A stretch of DNA of 64,000 nt from Ligula intestinalis (lineage: Eukaryota; Platyhelminthes; Cestoda; Diphyllobothriidea; Diphyllobothriidae). The notes below the pieces were generated by a model. It was not told where the DNA came from. It searched no databases and saw only the letters and a list, made by a program, of their open reading frames with translations. The stretch covers positions 76,404,590 through 76,468,589 of the forward strand of contig JAYGXS010000001.1 of the NCBI GenBank assembly GCA_036362985.1, in the 5' to 3' direction. The position numbers were made by a program, and so were the translations under genes. This document shows, one piece after another, positions 11,281 to 26,200 of the stretch (the stretch's first letter is position 1; every line of letters starts with the position of its first letter).

Positions 11281-14200
11281 GTATGAAGTGTGCCTGTGAA
11301 TTATAGTAAAGTGTGTAAAACAGAAAAAAATAATGGCTAGAACATGAATATCGCTCCTAGCTGATTTCATTAAAATCAGTCCAGATTGCTATTACCAGCT
11401 CTGGTCTATCCTTGAAAATGCAATTTTCGGTAATAATTGTATCGTCAAATACCTTAATGACGGTCTGGTTGGTGACGTAGCATTATCGAACGATCAAGCT
11501 TGAGCTTTTGTTTGCATTCAAATGTGTCTTAGAATCTGTATATAATTTTATTTTCCAAGTGTGCGTCTGCCTCATTCGTCAAGTTGTAAGCACTGACGTC
11601 GTGTCTATAGCGAAAAAAACTCAGCTCGAGTTTCATTGAAATGCAACGGATAAACGATAATAATTATGGCGTGTTGTTAAGGGCTGCAAAGTAGACTCGA
11701 TGCTTTTTTACTCCCTGAATTCTATGAGAGTCCATTATTGTCGAGGTAGATCGTCGTATACAAACAACAACTTCTAGGCTATAGCTACAAAGGTCATGGC
11801 AAAACTGCACCCATTTGAGTTTCACTTTCACGTCAAGTAAGAGAGGTAGGACAATGTACCAGATCGACAGTTTAACCGTGATCAGATCGTCATTATTTTC
11901 ACAATCGAACACCCAAAAAGAATAATTTATTGAACAAGATAGAATTTACCAGAGATGTAAAAATGACTTCTGGTGCCTCCACGTGGACAAGCACTTTATT
12001 CCAGTGTACGTGCATTGGATTGTGCAATTGTCAATCCATCGTTAAATATCTCATTTTAAAGTAAACCTTTAAAAGAATTTTTATAGATCATGCTTTTTAT
12101 TGCAGTTATCCAGTTAGTCAATTATAGTAATGCTAGTTGGAGAAATATCCAATTAATTAAATGCTTTTTTTCACCTTCGTTAACGAATCTGGCTCGGTTT
12201 ACAGATATTTTGATAATCCTCTTGAGGTTTTCGATATTATGGCATAAATTTCATATTCGAACCGAGGCCCTAGGCATTTTCACTGAAGTTCTGATTTGAA
12301 TGGCTTGCTCATACTTAAAAGGGAAATCAGTGATGAGATAAACAGTTACTGACCCTTACACCACACGTTCGATTAGCAGCTTCCACTGTTAAAAACTCCA
12401 CATTTATAAAAACGCAGGGCACACTAACGTTAAGCAAGAAATCTGAACTTATATTTACAGTCCTCCCTTAGGAATGCTGTTTCCATAGTTACATTTAGGT
12501 GATCATTGGGTGGCTACCAGACATCTTCAAAGCCGTTGGTAAGTTAGATAAATTACTCTCGGACGTATTATCTCATTGCCAAAGCCAACTGGCATTCGGT
12601 CAGAGCAAGTTTAAACATGGGTATCCATAAAGTTCTGTGTGCTCCCAAGAACGTTGCACACGACAACGCAGTACCATAAAGGTGTGACTGAATTCCTGAT
12701 TAGAAGGCAAGTTTCGAAAGGAGATACGAGGATTACAAGGCGTGTGGGTGAGGGTGATTGCAAACTTGTATTTGTGTTGACTTTGCGCAATATGAAACGA
12801 AATATCGTGGACTGCAGTTTAAAAGTTTCTTTTTTAACCTCATTTTTAATCGCATTTGTTCTAGGTTACGCGTGAATAGAGTTCGGGCTAGATTTAGCCT
12901 TTTCACTTGATAAAGGATAAAAACCTTCTCAGGAGTCGACTTCCAACTAGATATCTTCTGCATGAATAGGTGAACACTTGTTATTTATGCAAGTACAGGC
13001 TGATACATTATTGAGTACAAAGTCGTAGAGGTAGCCAATATTTAAGGAAAAATGCATTGTTTGTGGTTCATCTACCATTATTTGTTCATGTTTTACATGT
13101 CAGATGACAAATCTATAAAAGTTAAAAAGAATCCTCATAGTTTCCAATCAAGTTATAACTCGTCGTTTCGGCAAATTCCAAAATATATGCCTAATGCCCA
13201 AGCAGGACCTTTAATGAATACACCGATTCAGCTTTAGCAATTCAGAATGGTTCTGGTAAATGAGGCCTTTGAATTTAAGTATGTAATTTGAGCCTTTTGG
13301 GAGGTAAAGACAAGTACATGGACAAAAGGGGCTGGTAAAGATTCCAAAAGCCTACTAATTGGGTACAGGATTTTAAAGATCTATGATGCTATAACTGACA
13401 ACACGCCCGTTGAAATAATACAAGAAGAAATCGAAACGTCATGTGAATCAAGGTATTGTCCCAGCGATTGCATCTTATTTTTCTCAACACAACCGTTATA
13501 GAGTTAATTAATTGTTATGCCTCATCGTTAACCTATAAAGTTCCGATGAGATGGGCTTTTTTACCTTCAAAAGAATGTTTATTGAGATTTTTCAAAACTT
13601 AACGCTAATATGTGACACTTGGCAGTCAGACAACAAGAAAACACAGATAACTACTCTCTTTTTGATCTGCCTTGCCTCTATCTAGCCGAAAGATTTGACA
13701 TTTTAACTAAGTTTGCTTGACTTAAACAAATGAGTTGTCATATTTTTTGAGTCCTCCCCTCACAGAATACTGGCAAATACCTAGGCAGTCTCAATTAAAT
13801 TACTGCTGCCTGAAAGATGGTTCTGAAATTGTCTTTTCTTGAGGCACAACAAAAGCGAACCAAAGCGGCAGGCCATCATCAGCAGCATAAATGTCTGATA
13901 AAGATCATTAGATGAAGTCAGGTGACAATGTTAAAAATGTCAAAAAAACACGAGTGTGGCTGGATCTAAAGGACAGAAATGGTAATTTTTTCTTCACATA
14001 CTGCATGGATTTTTTTGATTGTGACATCTAGTGTCATAAAGCCCTATGATTACTTCCTAAGGGACAGTTGTAATCCTAATTGCGTTCAAAGTGTAGTGTG
14101 TTGATCGCATTTTAGAGATGTTTATTTTGCTTTAACCTCTGACCGTATCTTTTTATTTTCCAGCATTTTGCGAATGACCGCAGGCCTACAGCGAACAGCG

Positions 14201-17200
14201 ATGATCTTGCAAGGTAAGTCAAAGCTGTAAATACCACAGATCTTATCCAAGGAAGCTGGATAGCAGAAAAAGAAAAGATGAAATCTTGCATTTCGGTTTC
14301 GTTGTCGGTGGGTCAAGTGCCGCTCGTCAACTTCATGTACTGACAAAAATCATTTTCTACAACCAAAAAGAAGGACAGTTAGAACGAAAAGGAACCACAA
14401 CCGCGACGCATTTTCACATAATCTGCGATCAGAGCGCATGCATGAGCATCAGGGTTCTCTTCCAATCATGGCGAATCGAGGGTTTAATGGCACATTTCTA
14501 CAACATAGAACCTTACCTTGTAAGTCTGAAATAAAGCAATATAATGCGTACTGTCAGTCGCCATAGCTAATATGTCTGTCACATTATTGTCTTTAAACAA
14601 TCCAATCCTATCGTTGAGTATGACAAATTCCTCGTAAATTAAGCATTATTCACAAAAAGATAGGAAGTATAACGAAGGAATTATTAAATTAAAGTGAAAG
14701 GGTTTGACAAGTTTTGATTGGTTCATTGACGCCTCCGTAGATTCTCGTCTGTTTTGCGTTACTCTTCTATAATACGAAAGCTCGGTCAGCTTAAATTAAA
14801 GCAGAGATTTGTTTATATTAATTTTATTTCACAACCCAACGCACAAAGTCAAACGATTTTCATGATGATCGTAAATAGCATAGAAATTTATTGGGTATCC
14901 GAGATCGTCCGATTTTCCCCAGGTCTGACCTGTTTCCCTTCAGATATACACATATGCAATGCATTCATAATTACTTGAAATAAATTAGAGCTCAAAGTCT
15001 ACTCAGTGAGTAAAAATAGCGTAATCAAATGTATACTGAACTATCCACTCAAAGTTCGATCACCAAATTATATGATTTGGGTCAGCTGTTCTGTTAAGCT
15101 CTTAAGAAGATATGTTAGCTGTACAAAGCTTTCGTGAGGGAGCATTATAATTTCGTCAAAAAGTTAAAGGCAAACACCGTCATGAGTACTTGAATAAAGT
15201 TTACAAATCTAACATGGTCTATCTATCTCTGCTACGCATAACGAGTTAATCATATCATGAGCCCTTAGGTAAAACTATTTGGAGGGAATGGTTTACAGTC
15301 GGAATGGGCGGTTATGAGTTTAGTTAGCTATTTTGGGTGAAATGGTGTAATCTATCACTACAATCGCTATTGCACATATACTTATCAACGTGCAGTCACG
15401 TGGTTTTCCTTAGACACTGTTCCGTTCAATCAAATCATACGGTCCAAAGAAAGGTCTAATTTTTGAGGTTTGAGTACTTCTGGATTGTGGTTTTTTATTA
15501 AGTTGAAAAAATGCTTCTGTTGTAGTTTGCTAATATTCTGATATTCATATTACTGACATCCTGTAGAGCTTGGTTGAATTAGCAAGTTAAGGGTACAAAA
15601 GATATATAAAACTATGGTGAACTTTTGACTAGACACTGTCGATATAACAAGCTAAAACAATATACTTTTCATGGATTAAAATACTAGCCTTGCCAATTTT
15701 CAGAAAGAAATTAACTGGATTCCCACGGTTCACTACTCAGGAATTTACGGACTGGCGAAACTAATAGTTCCAGAAATAATCCCTGCACATATCCAATGGG
15801 TAGGTGAGTCACTAAAAGTTTGCAATTAATGTGAGCTTTCATTTTCAGTCCATTTTGCATCCATCATTCTCCATTAAGCCTCTGCCGCTTTTATTCCCTC
15901 TATCTTGACCATCTACCTTGAAAACAATTGTTGCAGCTCTCATAAAATCATGACTTGCTCAATTATACATCGTGAACACACGCTATAGGACAAGAGCTAT
16001 AAAGGCATCATTAACGTTTTATATGCAACTTGGGAACGAATCGTCTGTTCCGCTAGTCGCATTTCTCATTGTACTAGGACATAAAGCTTGCAAAAAATGT
16101 CACTATTCTATGTAGGATGCGTCAGTAAAAGAACTAAGGATAACAAGAATCTAGTCGATATAAAGAAAATGGTCATCTGCGAAATGTCGCACGCACGAGG
16201 ATGCCTTCGACACAACGTGGAGTTAAGGATCCTGGCTTAACTCCCGTTTGCGTGCCACCTAACTGAGATTATGGGACTAGGTCGTTTGTTTGTTGTATCA
16301 AATGTAAAGTCCTTCCTGGAAAGGCGCGTACCTTTAGCTGTGTGCCAGTGAGCGTGAAGGGATGTACCATCTTGCTGAGAGAATGGAACCAATTTAGGCT
16401 GAATTACGCAAAACGGCCCTCCATATACTGATGCATTTCTGTATGCAGCCCAGACCACTTAACTCTTACCGTCAGCAGCCTTCAATAGCATATTTTATGG
16501 GGTTTTAAAGAAAATGGCATGCCACCTATGTTTCCAGAGATAGTGTGACGTACTGCTCTATGGCTAACTCAACGTCAAATACTTACCTAAACGGGAATGG
16601 GTGAAACGGGCTTCAGAATACGCCGTATTTGACCGATTATCTCAATATTTTCGTCTACAACTCTATACGCAGAGAGGGCTGACCGGGTTTATGGTAATTC
16701 TCTCACAGAACTATTTCGGGCTTATCGTTCTTCATTCAGCAAAGCTTAATTCTTAGCACCAACTGGGACCGGAAATAGAAACGTGCGCGCACACATATGG
16801 CACAGATTGTCCACCACTGAGGTCAGACTTTACTCACGATTTACAAAATTATGAATACTTGTGAAAAGCTGAAGCTTAGGCTTTGCCAACGTAGCCGCAC
16901 ACCGGCAAAGATCTCAGTTTCCAAGTGGGGTCTTCCGTGTCATCCATGGTCATTTTTATTATATGGGCTCCAGCTTTTTGTATAGATTTGTTGAAAAAAA
17001 TTGGGATTGGGCATGACAAACTGATGATGGCTAATAATCTAGAAATAACCATTATGATCTCCCTTGTATTTGTTCATTTTACTTCAATATGTGAGAAACA
17101 TTTACATCGTATTTCCAGCGTAAGTACTAAGCTGCGTTTTTTGTCATATCTGCTGCTGCATGACGTAGCCGCGTGGAATTTGTCTTTGCGGTGAATCATT

Positions 17201-20200
17201 CAGCGTCCTAAGTGTGCTTTTTTCTATACGAACTCCAGTGTTCAGGACATAATTTTTGATCACCAGTTCTGAAACTTTAAAGAGCACTTGGCCCGGCGAC
17301 TATCAACTTCGGGTAAGGAAGACGGATGACCGAGCACCGGATCGATTTGTTTATTATCCTGAGCTTTCGAACTTTTACAGGAGTCCAGCGTCAGAAATCA
17401 GAAACAGCGATAAAGGTTATCAGGTCGTGAGGGGTAAGAAACTGCGATAAAAAGGGGGTGGGTGGAGATAAATATATTGATATACGTTGATTAGGCGTCA
17501 GTGATTTCAACGTACATTAGGGCGTCATCAAAGAAAATGGGGCAATTATAGAGGATGGGGGTCAATTAACTATGACAGACGTCTGACTGTGATTGTACGT
17601 AATTGCGCAAGACTCTGTACGCCGGCGCCAATTCGACACATCGGTTGGCTGAATTCCTGTCCGTTGACCAGGCTTCATTCACTTCTCTGCTCTTCTTGTT
17701 TCCTGCATGCGTGAGTACCTTGACAGCCGCAAATTTGAACTCATGGCCTGTTTCATATGCGTGAGCTACAACTTAAGATAGTTCGCCGACTCTTCACAAG
17801 GTCAATTTGTGTTCATCTATGCGTGATCCGAGCATGCGTTCAGTTTGGACTGAATTCACTGATAGTTAATGAACGTACATCTCTATAATTGACCCCACCC
17901 TTCGCCCTTTTTCACCGCGGTATCTTACCCCTCACGACCTGATGACCCTCGGCGGTTGATTGGCGTGCAACATTATAACAAGCCCCTCTTTTGTTGCTAT
18001 TTCTTATCTCTGACAATGGACTCCTTTAAGAGCTCGATAGCTCAGGATAATAAACAAATCGATCCGGTGCTCGACCATCCTTCTTCCTTACCCATGAATC
18101 GACCCGGAACGCGAACATTCTCCTTCATTAACCATCAACTTCTGTAGAATAATGGCGTAATGCAGTACTCCTATGAAATTTTTTATAACTCACTAGCTAA
18201 AAGTTCTCATGCTCATCTCATAGAGATTTCTGTTGCCGCAGGACGCAACTTCGAGGCATTACGCTTTTCACTGGCTCACTCTGTGTTATCTCGGCGCTTA
18301 TTGTTATTTGAACCTCACAGAAGAGCCGAAGTCCTTAAGGCTTTGCCATTTATCGAGAGCAACACCGGCAAAACATACGCTAGGACCTATGTTGACAGTG
18401 CGGTATAAATACCCGTCATAAAAAGCCAAACCGCTAGCAATACTATTTATTTGTAGGTTGGGCAATATGCGGGTTTTTAACAGAGGACGCAAGCGTTGAT
18501 TGAATTTTCTTAGCTGACGCTAAAAAGTTATATACCGAATACTCAATTCCATTATTTCAGTTAACGGTTTCGAATGATGGACATACTGAAGATCCGCAAA
18601 CTTTGCATTTGCGAAATGCACCAGTAATTTTACTTGAAAGTACTTCACGCTGATGTTAAAAAGGTTCGGAAATTTAAGTGTCCGCCTGCGATCATCTAAG
18701 CCATTTTATTTCCATTGGTGCTACCTTGTGCAGCAGCATTCAAAACGTTTAGGTTGCTCAATCTGTGTGCCTCAGTTAGCTGCAATGGAAAATATGTGGA
18801 AGCTACCTATATTATAAAGGCAACCGGTTTATCTCTCACAGACTGAGCGCTATCCGCACACTTACGCACCCCAAGAAAAAACTGCTCCGAAAATAGCGTT
18901 GATCGAGCCAAATCAAATTGTTCTGTTTGATTATTTTCTCTGATTGGATAGCAGTCATTTTATAGAGCTTCAGCTTTTCCAAAAATAATGGCTCCGGACA
19001 ACTGATTTGACGGTTAATAAAATATGATAACTGATCTGTTTTAAAATGAGCTCCAATGCGTATAATTCACTTCCCACTCATTGTAAAACCCGATAAATTA
19101 AATGCCTATATACTGTCAACCAAATTTGTTCGACCTGTGGTTTAAGGTGAAATGTGACCCATTTCTCCATGAACAACCTAACTTGTGCAAACTGATCACC
19201 GAGCTATTGGGTTACAACGTCATTTACAACCCAAAGAATTTGCCTATCAGTGAGAGGCTGGCTGAAGGTAAACCCACTCTGAGAAAGTGAGTGCTCCTCT
19301 TGGCTGCCCTCTGCGGTCACTATGCAAGCACCAGAACATTGTTCAGTTACGGAAAATTAACCCCAACAGATTTAGGCAGAGTAATGCCACTTTCGAACTT
19401 ACACAATGGAGTCCCAGATATATGTAACCCTGCAACGACATTTGGTTTTTCTAATCTGAATACGGCTTTTTTTCGTCCAAATAGATCATCTTCTTGGATT
19501 TGGACATCGTTATAACATGCAACCTAAAAAATCTATGGAATTACTTTGACGAGTTTTCGGACGATGAGGTAAATTTTTTGTTGGCTTACACAATTTTATT
19601 GACATAGAATGCATGAATTACTCATTTAATCCTACTTATTTAGTTCCTTAACACTGTTGCTGTGGTTCTGAATACAAAGCAGAAACCATAAACTACCTCT
19701 GCGACGTTATTCGGGACACGAACTACCAGATAGGTATGCCTGTGAAAACCCTCAAAGATCTCCTTATGCGATGCATACAAAATGTCCAATTTCTCTGCAA
19801 TGATCAGTGTTACAGACAGATAGATGGTGTGCCGATGGGCTCACCAAATGGACCGTTTTTTGCAAATGTCTTTATGGACAAGATCGAGAAAACGAGTCTA
19901 GGCGACACCATCAATGACTTTGCATTCTACGGTCGATATGTAGATGGTATCTTCTGTTTGACAGACTATAACGCTGACATTGCTGCCTTGGTCCCGAAGT
20001 TTTTTCAGCGCTCACCCATCGCTCAAATTTTCTGCTGAGACTGAAGTGGACGATGAAATTGCTTTCCTTGATGTCCTTCTGTGAAGGCAAGAGGATGGAT
20101 CGATCCTACGCAGGGTTTTCCGAAAGAAAACCTGGACAGGACAACACACTAACTTCCACAGTTTTGTCCTCCTCAAAATAAAACGAAATCTGGCCCAGGG

Positions 20201-23200
20201 ATTAGCAGCTAGAATACGACAGATCTGTTCTCCTGAAACTGTTGAAGCAGAACTCCAACAGCTGCAGCATACGCTAATTACAAATAGATACCCGGAAAGG
20301 TTCATCCATAGAAATATTGGTGAACGCGCCAAAAAGCCCGTCACCTTAACTGCAGGAAAGAAAAACGTATTCATAAGACTGCCTTTCTTAGGCGATGCAA
20401 CCAGCGAACTGGTCAGACGACGCTTGAGAACTGCAATCACGAACGCTTTCCCAGCGGCGAACTTACGGGTGCTCTTCACGAACTCTCCCCTCCTACGATT
20501 GGAAGGTAAAGACAGACTCCCTTTGAAGGCCACATCAATGTGTATTTACTCTTTCACTTGCTCCTGTGGAGCGGGATACATCGGCCGTACAACGAGACGT
20601 CTCGAAAAGAGGGTACGTGAGCACATACCGACATGGCTAAGTAAAGGTGAAACTAGATCGATCTCGAGTGCTATTCTCGCACATCTAGTCGATACGAAAC
20701 ATCGAGTCGATACTAACAAAGCCTTTCAGGTGGTCTACAGGACACCATCTAATTTTTATAAAGGCCTATGCCAACGGATACTTGCAATAGCTGAAGCAGT
20801 ATTTATAAGGCTAGCAAATCCAGTGCTGTGTTGCCAGAAGACTCTGACACAAGCTCTGTCACTTCCATAGCCTAAACCAACACCAGGCGGCGATAGGATT
20901 TCGCTCCTACCAACTAGCGACAATCCCTCAACCAACACGCTGACATGGCCTACATGCGCAAACTGACATAGTACGCGTTGGTCAATCAGCACCCGTGTTA
21001 GACAGTTGTTGATTATTCTACGTATTCGAACTTTAATTGTTATGTACAGCTTTAATTTCCCTTGCAAATGTTTGGTCTGATGAAGAGTTGCTGAAAACGA
21101 TTGTTTGCCGTAAACTGACTTCTAACATTATACTTTTCAAATCAAACAATCTACTTGTAGACCGGACAAATCATTTCTTTTGCATGCTTTCTTAATCTGC
21201 TTAACAGTTTCAACAGTAACCGTTTGCGCAAGAGGATACTACCATTCAAATCATGAAAAGCAGACCATCGACTTATGCGCCATACGCTCTAGAATCTCAG
21301 GGCAGGTAGAGTTAGTGCAGAATATCAGCTTGTGTGGTCTATGCAGATTGAAGGCATTTAATAACAGAGCTGGAAAGCTTCTCCTTTCCTACAGTTTGTA
21401 CCGTTTAGGCATCTAAAGGCTGATTATGGTTCAAAAGACATGCTTTATCTAGTCTTACCCAGTGGCTCGAGCTTAAACCTTGACGACTGGTAGTTTTATT
21501 GACATAACTTGTTTTCTTGACTGCTGCATAATTTGAAGTATGACGAACGTTCTTCTTAAACAATTTAGGTTATTGGGTTGATAGAGAATCAGAGTGATTG
21601 GTACCTTCAAGCGCGGACTCCAACTCGGTGGCCAGCAGTTGTAAGTTTAAAAACTTAAATTATAAAACGATCTAAGATCATTGAGCGGATTTTCTTCCAT
21701 CTTGCGCAGAAAATCCCGTTAAATAAGTTGGATTACTCTTTTTGTCCTTTAGGATCGCGGATTTAACACAGGCGTTGCCCTAATGGATATACGTAAGATG
21801 CGTCTTAACGCCTGGGGTGACCACTGGCGCAATGTAACCAAACACAGCTTACAAAGATTAAGCTACACGGCTCTAGCGGATCAGGTGAGTCAAGGCTTAT
21901 TTTCAATCAAATGGATTAAAAAAGGCCATGAGGACTCCGAGAAACTACATTCTGTTGACTCGAAACTAAAGTGAAAAACTCGACAATGCTCCTAAATAAG
22001 GAGGTCAGGGTGTCGTATTCGCTTCAGATTATGGTATTCGTGAATCCTCCGCGCACTCTTATGCGTCGGTGCTTATCAAGAATATATCGATATTCGCTGT
22101 AGAAAAACATCAGTCCTTTAAAGTTACTCGACGAAAAAATGTATAATAACTGCAAAGAGCGGTGTTGTGTAAATACGTAGTGTGCTGAGCATGCAATTTA
22201 TTCGGCTACATATGCCCAAGTCGACCATCTATGTGTTTTTAAGCACAATAATAATGTTTGATAATATATTTCACATTTGGTGGTTTATGTTGCGGAATAT
22301 TTTTATCCTACTGGAATGTTATCAAGTACATGAGATTAAGTCGACATCCAGCCATTTATGGGTCTTTTGACGGGTAAAACTGAATGTCGATTTGTATTTC
22401 TGCGCTATGCTGACTTCTGGTACCGGTATTCGACTTTAAAAATGGCTTGGCTGTTTCCGTTCAAAATGTCTTAAATCAGCAAAGCAGAAGAAAATAAGAC
22501 CCAGAGAATAGGATATTCAGTCAAGTACAACAGAGTTTATTATTTGACGGACCATCCTCATATGATGCTAAAACAAATTTTGAAAGCGTAATTAAGTGTG
22601 GTTGATCTAGTGTCTGACTGTCGGACTGAAATTCAGGCTGTAATGGCTCCCGCTTAATGAGGCATTTATTGAACTCTTACTCGTCTGGGATCCACGCCAG
22701 GTATGGCGGTACGCTTGGGTGGCGACTACGGCCGCGCCTGCTACCCATGCCCTCTCTTGATTCCAGTCTCTTTGACCCTGAGTTGACAGTGGGTCCGTAT
22801 GAGTGAGTAGAAGAGAAGGTAAGGTACGTGCATCTAAAGTCTATTCTCACTATAATGCAGCGCGAGTCACCGTCCCTGCACTATCCCCCGCGGTAGAGCG
22901 CACGCTTGAAACCATCAAAAATGATAACTGGACTCTCGGGTCCTGCAGCATAATCATAAGATGTTATGGACATGTCAGGGGCAGGCTTTTTGGGTCGTTT
23001 CTTAACGGCCGCTGAAAACATACAATCACGAAAATGGGTACTTAAAAATTAGTGTTTTATATTGGCTATTGACTTTATAAATGCAAGCATCCTTAATAGA
23101 AATAAACGCATTAAAAATTAAATTCACATTATCATATCGCAGCAACTTAGTTCCTTAAAAGTTTATACCACAAAGAGTTATCCTTAAGTTAAAAATACAT

Positions 23201-26200
23201 TTTATTTTCCCGAACAATTTCATATCCAACCAGTAGATGCGTTTTGTAGGATTTCAAAACATTATATTGTGGGTTGTCCGCGTGCGGATATCCGTAGATT
23301 TTTCATCGGCTATCAGAAAAATAAAGCGACGAGTGTGAATAATTTATAAGCAGCGTTGATGAATGGATTGATACAATTTCCTTCGAATTTTAATTGAATA
23401 TTCTTAGAAATTTCATAATTTGGAGAACAAAAAAACATTTTAAATGCTTGATTTGAAGGATTACAAGCATATGATCCTTCATGATTCTAAAATATATAAT
23501 TCAATGTATATGGGAATATAAAAAAATATAAAAACATCGTACTATGCAAGTTTATTTTTTATCCAGCGTGGTTATATTAGATGGACAGAAGCAGGTCATT
23601 CAAAAATTGACATCCAACGGAGCTGAAATGTCTTGTGATTATGCCAGAATCAAGTCACATTTATGCTAGAATACTGCCAGAATGCAAGTCAGAAGGCAAT
23701 CCCCCTAAATTAGTCCTATCAAATCAAAAACTCTTATGTGTAATTTCGTTTAGCATTTCACATGATAAATCCTTCTGTACGTACGGTTTCCTTTATAGTT
23801 ATAATTATGTGCTGTCAGGTTAATGATGTGAAGAACTTTACTGCATATAACGTATCCTTTTTAGCATAGCATTGAGGTGCTGAAAGGGCAAAAAGACCAC
23901 GAAAATACCGATTTGCATGCACATAACAACTTTCGAGCAGATACGTGTTGATATTAAATTTTTTGTCGGAATGATTTCCACGGCTGGGAAACCTTCTGAT
24001 GATAAGTATTCAAATTCCAAAAGGTTTGAAATGCCTCCCATTTAGAATACCTTTTGGAACAATTAATTAGCTTTCAATATAGTGAGTGTTTATTAGTAAA
24101 CGCTTTGCATTGCGAAATTCGAATCGGCATACTAAATAAGTAAACCAGTTTTTCTTTCCTGTTAAAGGACATTGTAAATGCAGCGTTGTTCTACGACAGC
24201 CGTCGTGTCAAAAGACTACCTTGCAAATGGAACGTTCAGTTAGCTGATTCTGTTGACTACGCAAACTGTCTACGTAAAAATGACTCTTATTCTAAATTCG
24301 AGGACGTTTTTTGTGAAAATGCCTGCATCTTGCATTGGAATAAACCGATCAAACTTGCCGATACTACCTTTCCTGGTCATGATGCAGAACTGCAAAATGT
24401 ACAGAAGCCGACTACCCCAAGCACCCGAGTACATCCCTTCCTTAATCGTAAGTTGCTTTTTTAAAGATTTTTTTGGAATTATTCCTAGTATGATAACTCG
24501 GTCGTTCTCTTATTTTAGCCAGGAAGTTCCGGACATATTTTGAAAAGTTACAAACATTTTTTGCCGGATACGATGGCAATCTGTTTCGTAAGAAAGACTC
24601 TATTTTCAACTCTGACCCTGAACGTGTAAGTTTTCCAGATTACATGGGCAACACAAATTCTTGGGCATATTCAATACAGCTTCTCTGTTGATGAGACATA
24701 CTCGTCAGTTATCAAACGTGCTTAATTTAAATTTAACAAAATAGTTCATGTTTATATAAAATGGAAAACATTTATTAATATACTCAACAAAAGCATGTCT
24801 GCTGCATGTGTATTTCTTGTATATTTTGGGATAGTGAATTTGAATGAGCTTTTCAATAATTCAGGTAATGCTACTTCTCCGCTCTGCTCTGCTCTATGCT
24901 TTGTTTATATTGTCTCCACACATTCCCAGTTATTGACGTGAACTTTACCTACAGCTTCTTAGTCAAAGGAACTCACGTTGCTGAGGCTTGACAGTTCTTT
25001 GAATTAGAAGTTAGGTTCGATGACCGAAAAAAAACTATGGAAGGTCTCTGGAAATTCAAGGTTAAAACAATCAAAAAACCAAATTTGAGGTCATCTACGT
25101 AAACATTGATTTTTAATTACGCAGTTAAAGTTTTAAAACATATCCAGTTCCTTACTAAAAACACAGACTATTGAAAAACGTTAATATTTTTGACAATTTT
25201 CCAATACTTGTGCGAGACGTTTATGGACATTTTGAAGGCGGACGCACACTTCCATTCCAGATTCCAACACACAAAAGCCACGGTTTGTCACAATCCGTTG
25301 GATTTCGAACGGGGCGCTCGAAGAATACTCAACTCGACTGCCTAAATTTACGCGAAGAAACGGAGCTAGGAAGAAGAATTCACCCCTATTTTTTCGGAAA
25401 ACTTAATGACTCCCAAAAGACCGATAAAGAAAGTTATCTCAGTTCGAGCAAACTCCGAAGGAGCGATATTACACTCGTGAGCCAACTCACTATTGACAGG
25501 TAAACGCCAAGATAAATTACCTCGGTCCTAGTTAATAATTTTAAAGTGCTCTATGCATTGAGAATAAAACGCGCAAATAATTTGATTACTTACACAAAGG
25601 TAACTACTGCAGGACACTTGTTACTGTGTGATTAGTGGCACGAAAAGCGAAGTCACTGAGGCAGAGTTCCTGATTCACGCATTTATACCTTCCTCATCAA
25701 TTGAAAAAGATAACAGTGGTTCAGTTTTACTAATTAACAAGTGTGTCAGTCAATGAGCGTTCCCACAAGGCCAAGTTTTTACAGCCGAGACCACGAGCAT
25801 TCCAACTGTAAAAATTATGGAATTCCTTAATTACTTTTGCACCTGCTTAGGAAGTGTTAAAAAGCCTGAAAGATATTAACAACTTAATTCGCTTGATTAA
25901 CCTCAAGAATACTACCTAAATATAGCCATTTTAAGTAGCTCATATATCGCAAAATGACCTCTCTTCGTAGAATATTCGAAATTATTTAAGGAGCATAGAC
26001 GTCAAAGTAATATTCTTTTTCTGAATTCTTATTACAGACTTCATCGTCTTGAAGAAATGGCTTCTCACTGGGACGGACCAATAAGTCTCGCTCTTTATGT
26101 CACGGATAAAGAGGTTTTGCTCCTTACAGAATATATACAAAATATTCCTATTCTCAGCAAGCGTCAGGACCTTTTTATACATCTCATGTTTAAGGAAGGT

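Larger units (their letters stand above)
17290..18120 (-). mobile_element. PLE-C fragment inside inverted terminal repeats (LARGE-like intron 4)
   Basis: On the minus strand about 17590-17765 encodes AHAYETGHEFKFAAVKVLTH, then NKKSREVNEAWSTDRNSANR and LAPAYRVLRNYVQS. This is the C-terminal half of a PLE GIY-YIG endonuclease of a type I associate with parasitic flatworm genomes. A stop interrupts the frame before HAYETGH. Left arm 17290-17470 and right arm 17885-18120 are inverted copies of the same terminal sequence (shared GGATCGATTTGTTTATTATC and its complement). The right arm has about 45 extra bases. The element is dead. Confidence 0.75.

Noticed and set aside
17934..17965. CTGATGA at 17937 in the PLE-C right arm as a hammerhead core
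   Set aside because: No GAAA follows at a usable distance; the better candidate in this repeat is the GAACTC/GAGTTC hairpin further along.
19102..19290. Open frame (62 codons) just before LARGE-like exon 5, with plausible protein composition
   Set aside because: Exons 4 and 5 join in phase and align without a gap to vertebrate LARGE, leaving no room for it. No domain recognised.
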